Below are positions 25,525-32,197 of a stretch of DNA of 50,894 nucleotides, piece by piece (the stretch's first letter is position 1; each line of letters starts with the position of its first letter). The notes under the pieces are model-generated. The model made no database searches. It worked only from the letters and a program-made list of their open reading frames with translations, and was not told the origin of the DNA. Location of the stretch: positions 1 to 50,894 of the forward strand of contig CANQUX010000011.1 in NCBI GenBank assembly GCA_947627155.1, given 5' to 3'. This DNA comes from an uncultured Alphaproteobacteria bacterium (GTDB lineage: Bacteria > Pseudomonadota > Alphaproteobacteria > CAAHEQ01 > UBA3637). The position numbers and the translations under genes were made by a program.

Positions 25525-27399
25525 TTAAAAACCATCAATTGCTTTTTCTTTATCGCAATTATCGCCGGTGAAACCGCTATAACATTCACAATATCCCCCG
25601 CCATTAGCAGTGTTGTGCCACGCACCATGATTGCTGCAATAACCTTCTTCGGAACAATCTGCACCGCCCCACCCGGAATTGCACCGTGTGCATATTCCCA
25701 TATCGGCATCATAACCGCTTCCATGTCCGCTGCATTTATCACAATCATCACCGCTCCAACCGGAATAGCATTCTGTGCATTTTCCCGTATTGGCATCATA
25801 ACCGCTTCCATATCCGCTGCACTTGTCACACTTCTCGCCGTACCAACCGTAATTGCAGTAACAGCGACCAGCAGTATTGTCCCAGTAACCATTCTTGTTG
25901 CAATAACCTTCTTCGGAACAATCATCACCGCCCCACCCGGAATAGCATCCTCCGCATTTTCCCGTACTGGAATTATAACTGGATCCATGTCCGTTACACT
26001 TATCACACTTCTCGCCGCTCCAACCGTAATTGCAGGAACAGTAACCTCCAGTAGCAGTATTGCTCCAGTAACCATGATTGCTGCAATAATCACCTTCTTC
26101 GGAACAATCTGTACCGCCCCAACCGGAATTGCATTTTGTGCATATTCCCGTACTGGAATTATAACCGCTTCCATGTCCGCTGCACTTGTCACACTTCTCG
26201 CCGTACCAACCGTTGCTGCAGGAACAGTAACCTCCTCCGTCAGCTTTATTGTACCAGGTACCATGTCCGCAATTAACTTTTTCGGAACAATCAGCACCGC
26301 TCCAACCGTTGCTGCAGGAACAGTAACCTCCTCCGTCAGCAGTATTGTGCCAATAACCATGATTGCTGCAAGCACCTTCTTCGGAACAATCTTTACCACC
26401 CCAACCGGAATTGCAGTAACAGTAACCTCCGTCAGCTTTATTGTACCAGGTACCATGCTTGCTGCAAGCACCTTCTTCGGAACAATCTGCACCGCCCCAA
26501 CCGAACTGGCACTGTGAACATCCTGTATCGGAAAGCCAAGGTTCGTAAGTATGGGCTCCATGTCCGCTGCACTTGTCACATCTCTCACCGTCCCAACCGC
26601 GTTCGCAGTAACAGCCAACGGCATAGGAATCACCATTGTGCCATGTACCATGATTGTTGCAAGCATTTTGTTCGGAACAATCTTTACCGCCCCAACCTTG
26701 CTCACAAACACAAAATGGTTTACTCTCTGAATAATACTGTAATGAGCCATGCTTACAATTAATTCCAATATTATCATCTTCGGTTGTTGTGGTTGCAAGA
26801 GTTGTTACAGTCGTTGTTGATGTAACCGCCTCCGTCACCTCAGGCGTGTAAACATGCTCCGGCGTTTCCGATTCCTCCGGTCGCGGTTCATAGTTCGTTA
26901 CACTCGAATCTACATTAAAATATACCGTTACAAAACCCTCTGTTTCATCTGTTTCCACTTTTGTGGCATATTGCAAACTTTCTGCCGACTCCGCCACCAT
27001 TTTTTGCACCCGTTCCGGTAAATCAAGCGCCGTTATAAAATATCGCGTTTCGTTTATATTCTCACATGCCGGATTCACAATTTCGGCATTTTCTCCGCAC
27101 CCGTATTGAAAGCCGTAATTCATTGTGCGAAACGTGGGATTTTCATCATCGTAAGGCGAGCCCAGAGAAAGCGTAACCCCGTTAGCATTTCCCTTTTGCA
27201 ACAGCATAGCCAATTGCAAGCTGTTTAAATTGATTTCATTAAGAACTTGATTCGCAACATGTTTATCCATGCCCCAGCGATAGCCCGATATGCCGCCGAT
27301 TGAGATAACGCCGATAACAGCCAGAACGCCCAGCATTTCAATCATACTACGGCCTTGTTGCGCTTGATTTTTAACTTGTTTTAATTGCTTTTTCTTCAT
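25525..27399 (-). CDS. Prepilin-like protein with 13 EGF-like modules
   Basis: This 624-aa protein begins with a charged leader and the prepilin motif QQGRSMIEMLGVLAVIGVIS (Glu at +5 after the Gly), then GGISGYRWGMDKH, as in type IV pilin-like proteins. After a pilin-like domain and a Thr/Glu-rich linker (about 175-210) comes a stretch of about 13 EGF/tenascin-like units with C..HG.W......GYC.C..GW.G.DC motifs, alternating SEEG and DKCSGHG linkers. It lacks the lectin-like tail of its relatives. The repeats are near identical in DNA, so recombination can change their number. Processing by a prepilin peptidase and display on the envelope are inferred from the motif. Confidence 0.88.
   Translation of the reverse strand: MKKKQLKQVKNQAQQGRSMIEMLGVLAVIGVISIGGISGYRWGMDKHVANQVLNEINLNSLQLAMLLQKGNANGVTLSLGSPYDDENPTFRTMNYGFQYGCGENAEIVNPACENINETRYFITALDLPERVQKMVAESAESLQYATKVETDETEGFVTVYFNVDSSVTNYEPRPEESETPEHVYTPEVTEAVTSTTTVTTLATTTTEDDNIGINCKHGSLQYYSESKPFCVCEQGWGGKDCSEQNACNNHGTWHNGDSYAVGCYCERGWDGERCDKCSGHGAHTYEPWLSDTGCSQCQFGWGGADCSEEGACSKHGTWYNKADGGYCYCNSGWGGKDCSEEGACSNHGYWHNTADGGGYCSCSNGWSGADCSEKVNCGHGTWYNKADGGGYCSCSNGWYGEKCDKCSGHGSGYNSSTGICTKCNSGWGGTDCSEEGDYCSNHGYWSNTATGGYCSCNYGWSGEKCDKCNGHGSSYNSSTGKCGGCYSGWGGDDCSEEGYCNKNGYWDNTAGRCYCNYGWYGEKCDKCSGYGSGYDANTGKCTECYSGWSGDDCDKCSGHGSGYDADMGICTRCNSGWGGADCSEEGYCSNHGAWHNTANGGGYCECYSGFTGDNCDKEKAIDGF
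25570..26760. repeat. Tandem EGF-module DNA repeats
   Basis: Units of roughly 80-110 bp recur across the gene with blocks such as tgttccgaagaagg (gene sense) repeated almost unchanged. Because of the period-3 repetition, long spurious open frames occur on both strands here. Confidence 0.85.
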
Positions 27400-27425
27400 T
27401 TTTTCGACTTCCTTTCAATGCAAAT

Positions 27426-27468
27426 AGCATAAAATAAACGTACCTTTAATGCAACGCTGATTCCGGGG
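27426..27468 (-). promoter_or_regulatory. Promoter and conserved upstream block of the EGF-repeat gene
   Basis: Minus-strand TTGCAT (27449-27454), 17-bp spacer, TATGCT (27426-27431). The surrounding 34 bp (27435-27468) match the block before the gene at 49218-50669 at 33 of 34 positions. Confidence 0.75.
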
Positions 27469-27541
27469 TAAAAATACCCTCAAAAATTGGTGAAACAGGC
27501 TTTTTATAACCATTTGATATTGCATTAAATTTTCCTTAAAC

Positions 27542-27598
27542 TAAATTTTTTTTGAAAAAATCAAAAAAAAGTGTTGCAAAAATCGTACGTTTTTTTGA
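27542..27598 (-). promoter_or_regulatory. 57-bp distal regulatory block with CGTACG box
   Basis: Identical over 57 bp to 50813-50869. It contains TTTTTGAAAAAATC tracts and an imperfect palindrome around CGTACG (27577-27596). The spacing to the start codon is about 145-200 bp at both loci. Probably an activator or curvature site. Confidence 0.7.
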
Positions 27599-27608
27599 TG
27601 CATATTCA

Positions 27609-27807
27609 AAAAAAATCGCCTTGATGAGAGGCGACCGGAAGTTAACAACTATCTAACTGAATAGCGCGATATATTGACCAAAAGGCTATTTTACCGCCTT
27701 CCGGTCGTTCAATTATTAACTTTGTTCGTTTAAAAACAAAGTTAACGTCCTTTTTAAGGACACAGTTAGAGAGGTTGTTAAGCCTCAGGGCACACATCAC
27801 TTGCCTT
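27609..27807 (-). ncRNA. Putative structured RNA 1
   Basis: A good promoter and a terminator bound a transcript of about 200 nt with no coding potential. A long closing stem joins 27763-27781 to 27642-27659 and encloses hairpins GTCCTT / AAGGAC, a perfect 11-bp TTAACTTTGTT / AACAAAGTTAA, and GACC..AAGGC / GCCTT..GGTC. A 10-bp alternative pairing (27698-27707 with 27632-27641) excludes part of this. The terminator is CGCCT / AGGCG plus eight T. The last 75 nt resemble structured RNA 2. No known family recognised. Confidence 0.6.
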
Positions 27808-27813
27808 GCTTTC

Positions 27814-27842
27814 AGAATAAAAGCTTTTCATACCAATGTCAA
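27814..27842 (-). promoter_or_regulatory. Promoter of structured RNA 1
   Basis: Consensus TTGACA (27837-27842), 17-bp spacer, TATTCT (27814-27819) on the minus strand. A third CGTACG box lies about 40 bp further upstream (27882-27900). Confidence 0.75.
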
Positions 27843-27881
27843 GCAGAAAAAATAAATCTTTCTTTTAATTTTTCCTATCTT

Positions 27882-27900
27882 CAAAAATCGTACGTTTTTT
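27882..27900 (-). promoter_or_regulatory. CGTACG box upstream of structured RNA 1
   Basis: The 19-bp sequence caaaaatcgtacgtttttt is the same as in the distal blocks of the two prepilin-like genes (27577 and 50848), which suggests a common regulator. Confidence 0.55.
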
Positions 27901-27931
27901 TTGTGCAATACCCCTAAAAAATTGCCTGAAT

Positions 27932-27970
27932 AAAAAGGAAACCTCCCGGAATTGCTTCCGAGAGGCTTCC
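27932..27970 (-). terminator. Terminator of the 28008-31889 autotransporter
   Basis: A 15-bp stem with one or two mismatches (GGAAGCCTCTCGGAA / TTCCGGGAGGTTTCC), loop GCAA, followed by a T-run on the minus strand. Confidence 0.92.
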
Positions 27971-28007
27971 CTGATGAGTTCAATGATTAAACTCGACTCG
28001 TGTTAAG

Positions 28008-31000
28008 TTAGAATTTATATTTGGCACTTAACATACCGGTATGATCAACATAATCTTTACGGATTCTTGCTTCATATCCGGCAGCGATTTCAAACCGAGA
28101 CGTAATGTCGGTTGCAACTTTTGCACCCAGTTCATAACCGACGCGTTCCAGTTTTTCGCCATTGACAACATATGTTGCTCCACCGGGGATGCTGACAATC
28201 GAATCGTCATCATTTGTTGTTAAATCATATGTTAACGCCGCACGAGCTTCCGGACGGATATTAATTCCGTTTGAAAGCGTGAAGTTTTTCGCCACTTTCA
28301 CACCGGCAACCGCCGTTAACACGTCGAGGTTCCGCGCATTAACACGCACACCCAATGCATTTGTGCTGGCATCTTGTTTTGCGTGTATATATCTCAAGCC
28401 TGCTTCAGGTGTCACATCCAAGCCGTTTGCAACATGGAGGTTATAGCCGTATAAGCCTTCCAAAGCCAACGTATTCACATCATATTTGGAATCGGCATTT
28501 TCACCCAAAACGGTTTTCTTTTCTTTATAATTCGACCAGTTGTAAGAGGCAACGCCTTTCACATACCAATCGGCCGGATTATATTTGCCATATAAGAACA
28601 AGCTGTTCGTTTTGGCATCGGTTTTGCGGGTATATCCGTCAATATCCGATTTGTTATAAGCATAACCCAAACCGACTTTACCGGCACCGACTTCTTTATC
28701 AATACCCATGGCAACGCCATATGTATCAATATCGAAACCGTGCGCTTTTGCGGTATCGTGCTTATCGGCATAGTTAAACAAGCCTTTCACCCAGAACTTA
28801 ACTTTATCAATTAAGGTGTGTGTTTGAGATTGCGCAATCATTGCCGATATATTATCATCCATTGCATCATTGGCAGCTTCGAAAATGGTGTTCGTTAACA
28901 TGGTTTCACGCGTACGCACAACCGGAGCGGCATCAGCGCCCAATGCATCGGCCGCACGACCGACCACATTGGAATCAACCGTTTCGCTTTGAGCCAAATC
29001 GCCTAACGCTTTTTGAACTTTGGCAAAAGCAGGATTGTCTGTTTTAGCGCGCATAACACCCAAAACCGTTTCGGCTTCGGCACCGCTCACGCCCAAGTTA
29101 GACGCAACTTCGGAGGCTGATTTTTCTTGAACGGCAAACACGGTGCTGCCGTCTTCGTTTGTGATTGTGAACAAATTGTTGTTATCTGTAACAACATTGT
29201 CTGTCAAGTCGCTGGCGTTACCTTCTTGTGTGAAGATATTCGCCAAATCAAAGCTGTTTGTGCCGGCATTGAGCTTAACGTTAATGTCGAAATCATTAGT
29301 AGCCGATGAACCGCTACCATTTGCACCGGCAACTTTGGTTGCCACTTTGGTATCGTCATAAACGTTCAATGTGGAATTTTGACCCATTTCAACTTTGGCA
29401 GTTGAGCAAGAACCGTTCGCGCAGCTGATACCGCCGTCTAACGACAACGTTGCATTTGTGTCTACGAGAATCGAGCCGTTATCTGCACCGAAGTGAATGT
29501 CATTTTGAACGCCGTCAGCAGCCGTGTTGTTTTCAAAAGCGACATTGCCTTTAAACGTAACTTTATCAGAGCTTGTACCTGTAATTGATAAAGCACCGCC
29601 ATTGCCGCCGGCCGTATTATTGGCGAAAGTTACATCTTCAAATGTTGATGTGTTATCAGCCGCAACGGCACCACCGTCACCGCTGGCTTTGTTACCTTCA
29701 AAAGTAACTTTTTTCACATCCAAGGTTGTACCTTGTCCGGCAAAGATAGCGCCACCGTTATGTTGACCGCTTTCTTCTCCGTTTTCACTGTAACCGGCTT
29801 CATTGTTTGTAAATGAACTATCTTCAATTTTAACTTCTTTACCACTGCCGTTGGTGTAAATAGCACCACCGGTTGTTGCAGCGCGGTTGCCTTCAAACGT
29901 AGCTTCTTTCACCGTCAACGTGCCGCCGCTGTTTGTAACAGCACCACCGACACCGGTTGACGAGTTGTTTGTAAAGCTGCCGCCATCAACAGTTAACGTG
30001 CCTTTATTATAAACAGCACCGCCATTGTTGGAGGAGTTACCCGTAAATGTACCGTTGGTAACAGTCATTGAGCCTTTTTCGGTTGCATTGATTGCACCGC
30101 CGGCCACGGAAGCTTGGTTGTTTTCAAACGTTGCATCTTTAACCGTTGCATTTGTTGCGGCAGAACTGATTGCACCGCCAAAGCCCGAGTCATTTGAACC
30201 GATGGCTTGGTTACCCGAGAAGGTTGTGCCCTCAACCGATAAAGTTGTGCCTTCACCGGCAAAAATAGCACCGCCGTTACCGCCTTTTGTTTCGGCTGCT
30301 GCTGCCACTGCGACTGCTGCATCTTCTTCTCCGAGCGGTGTGTAACCGGCAATGTTGTTTTCAAACGAACCGCCTTTAACGGTTAAAGGATTGCTGCCGT
30401 TGCTGTAAATAGCACCGCCGCCGTGTGTGGAGTGGTTGCCCGAGAACGCAACATCTGTTACGGTTAACGTGCCGCCGCTGTTTGTAATAGCACCGCCAAC
30501 GCCGGTTGACGTGTTACTTGTAAAGCTGCCACCCGTAACGGCTAATTCAGCGCCTTTATTATAAATGGCACCGCCGTTGCCGGAGGAGTTACCCGTAAAT
30601 GTGCTGTTTGTAATTGTGGGCGCAATGCCTCCATTACCAACGCTGATGGCACCACCGGCAACTGTGGCCGAGTTATTTTCGAATGTGGCATTGCTGATAT
30701 CTAAGCTTGAACTGCCGTCTTCAATGGTAGCCGTAACACGCGTGGCAATAGCACCGCCGACCGTACCGGATTTGTTACCGGTAAATTCGGTACCGTTGAT
30801 TGTTACTTTACTTTCACCGCCGACAAAGATAGCGCCGCCGCCTTCAGCAACATCTGAATTACCATCGGCAAGATCAGAACCGGTTTTAGTGCCGGTTGTG
30901 GAGTTGTTTGTAAACGAACCACCGTTAATTTGCGTGTCGGAACCTGACCAAATGGCACCACCGCCGGATGAAGCACTGTTTCCTGTAAATGTAGCATCAT

Positions 31001-31889
31001 TAACCGTTAATTTTTGGCTGTTTGTGCCCGTTAAAATGGCACCGCCCTGACTACCTTCAGCAGTTGCTTTATTGGAATCAAATGTTGTTCCCGTAATAGT
31101 TAAATTACCGGCTTTTTTATCATCGGAAACATTTGTTTGATTTTGTGCATCAACAAAACCTGTTAAATAAATGGCACCACCACCGTTTGTGGCAGTGTTC
31201 TCGCTAAATGTTCCGCCGGTAATTTCCGTATTGAAATTTGTGGCAATGGCACCACCCAAACCGCCTGTCAAGCCGCTATTGAAAGAATTTTGTACCACCT
31301 CGGCCTTATTTCCGTTAAAAGTGGAATCTTTGATTGTTAAAGAACCGTTGGTACCCGTTTCATTCGCTTGCAACGTTCTGCGGGTTGCAATAGCGCCACC
31401 GCGGAAACCGCTTGTATTCCCTTTAAACGTTGCACCTTCAATATTTGTGACCGAATCAACACCCAACGCAATGGCACCACCGCCGATGGGGTTGCTGTCT
31501 TGTGCATCACTTGTGTGATCTTTATTGTTTGTAAACGTTGTGCCTTTAACGGTTAAATTACCATAGTTAGAAATGGCACCGCCATCGCCTTTTTGAGCCG
31601 TATTTCCTGAAAACGTACCACCCGTTAAATTAAGCGTACCGTTGTTTTCTGTCGGCAAACCCGCTTCTGAACGTGCTACAATAACAGCACCGAATGTTTC
31701 ACTTGAAACATTGCTTGCGGTTACATCAGTACCGTTAACCGTTGTTCCCGCATTAACGATTGATTGCGCAGTTATCGGACTTTGAATATCGCCCTCTAAT
31801 ACTGTCGGCGATTCGGCCGCCGCTGCGGCAGCTGTGCCGATAAAGGCAAAACTGACGATAGCAGTTGTTAATAAAAGATTTTTTTTCAT
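28008..31889 (-). CDS. Pmp-like autotransporter, downstream member of a tandem pair
   Basis: This 1293-aa autotransporter has a signal peptide (MKKNLLLTTAIVSFAFIGTAAA). Its passenger has more than 20 GGAI/GGAV plus FxxN repeats, characteristic of chlamydial polymorphic membrane proteins and of a beta-helix. The C-terminal barrel (about last 280 residues) ends in MLSAKYKF. Within the passenger a block of about 170-190 residues is duplicated (DNA near 30175-30690 and 29670-30140). The barrel is highly similar to the one encoded at 32198-34990, so the pair arose by duplication. Predicted surface adhesin. Confidence 0.93.
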   Translation of the reverse strand: MKKNLLLTTAIVSFAFIGTAAAAAAESPTVLEGDIQSPITAQSIVNAGTTVNGTDVTASNVSSETFGAVIVARSEAGLPTENNGTLNLTGGTFSGNTAQKGDGGAISNYGNLTVKGTTFTNNKDHTSDAQDSNPIGGGAIALGVDSVTNIEGATFKGNTSGFRGGAIATRRTLQANETGTNGSLTIKDSTFNGNKAEVVQNSFNSGLTGGLGGAIATNFNTEITGGTFSENTATNGGGAIYLTGFVDAQNQTNVSDDKKAGNLTITGTTFDSNKATAEGSQGGAILTGTNSQKLTVNDATFTGNSASSGGGAIWSGSDTQINGGSFTNNSTTGTKTGSDLADGNSDVAEGGGAIFVGGESKVTINGTEFTGNKSGTVGGAIATRVTATIEDGSSSLDISNATFENNSATVAGGAISVGNGGIAPTITNSTFTGNSSGNGGAIYNKGAELAVTGGSFTSNTSTGVGGAITNSGGTLTVTDVAFSGNHSTHGGGAIYSNGSNPLTVKGGSFENNIAGYTPLGEEDAAVAVAAAAETKGGNGGAIFAGEGTTLSVEGTTFSGNQAIGSNDSGFGGAISSAATNATVKDATFENNQASVAGGAINATEKGSMTVTNGTFTGNSSNNGGAVYNKGTLTVDGGSFTNNSSTGVGGAVTNSGGTLTVKEATFEGNRAATTGGAIYTNGSGKEVKIEDSSFTNNEAGYSENGEESGQHNGGAIFAGQGTTLDVKKVTFEGNKASGDGGAVAADNTSTFEDVTFANNTAGGNGGALSITGTSSDKVTFKGNVAFENNTAADGVQNDIHFGADNGSILVDTNATLSLDGGISCANGSCSTAKVEMGQNSTLNVYDDTKVATKVAGANGSGSSATNDFDINVKLNAGTNSFDLANIFTQEGNASDLTDNVVTDNNNLFTITNEDGSTVFAVQEKSASEVASNLGVSGAEAETVLGVMRAKTDNPAFAKVQKALGDLAQSETVDSNVVGRAADALGADAAPVVRTRETMLTNTIFEAANDAMDDNISAMIAQSQTHTLIDKVKFWVKGLFNYADKHDTAKAHGFDIDTYGVAMGIDKEVGAGKVGLGYAYNKSDIDGYTRKTDAKTNSLFLYGKYNPADWYVKGVASYNWSNYKEKKTVLGENADSKYDVNTLALEGLYGYNLHVANGLDVTPEAGLRYIHAKQDASTNALGVRVNARNLDVLTAVAGVKVAKNFTLSNGINIRPEARAALTYDLTTNDDDSIVSIPGGATYVVNGEKLERVGYELGAKVATDITSRFEIAAGYEARIRKDYVDHTGMLSAKYKF
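29670..30690. repeat. Internal duplication in the autotransporter passenger
   Basis: Two consecutive blocks of about 500 bp encode ATFENN(S/Q)A(T/S)VAGGAI...STGVGGA(I/V)TNSGGTLTV... in the same order. The DNA is similar enough for recombination. Confidence 0.8.
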
Positions 31890-32050
31890 ATTGAAAGCTC
31901 CTTACTTTTTCAATTGTTAAAAAAAAACACTCCTTTTCAGAGAAAATCAAATCATTCACATTTAAACGTTCATCCCTCCTTCAAGGATTAATGCGAAAAA
32001 ATTTTCACATTCACATATAGTTTATAACATTTTTTTCGAAAAGCAATAAA
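31890..32050 (-). promoter_or_regulatory. Leader and candidate promoter of the 28008-31889 autotransporter
   Basis: Minus-strand TTGCTT (32041-32046), then about 16 bp and TAAACT; the core resembles the promoter of structured RNA 2 (TTGCTTTT..AAAAAAA.ATGTTATA). A short CTCT / GGAG hairpin with nine T lies about 30 nt before the start codon, aligned in position with the attenuator-like terminator of RNA 2 but much weaker. Nothing else is seen in the 31890-32134 gap. Confidence 0.45.
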
Positions 32051-32134
32051 AAAACCGATTTTTTTTAAAAAAAAGCTAAAAAAATTTAAAAAAGCTTGAA
32101 ATGATTTAATTTTTACAAAAAGAAAATTCTATTC

Positions 32135-32168
32135 AAAAAAAACGTTCCGGAATTGCTTCCGGAACGCT
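32135..32168 (-). terminator. Terminator of the 32198-34990 autotransporter
   Basis: Stem CGTTCCGG / CCGGAACG with loop AAGCAATT followed by seven T on the minus strand. The core CGGAAGCAATTCCGG is shared with the terminator of the other tandem autotransporter. Confidence 0.92.
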
Positions 32169-32197
32169 TCGTAAGGAGCTCAATAAGTTAACACAAG

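Noticed and set aside
25506-26798. Long open frames (430 aa minus, 300 aa plus) across the EGF-repeat gene
   Set aside because: They are shadows produced by period-3 repetition of the EGF modules; the frame with the prepilin leader is the real gene.
27609-27807. Identification of structured RNA 1 as 6S RNA
   Set aside because: Length and a CCCTGAGG stretch fit loosely, but the central three-hairpin multiloop does not show the single large open bubble of 6S RNA, so I left it unnamed.
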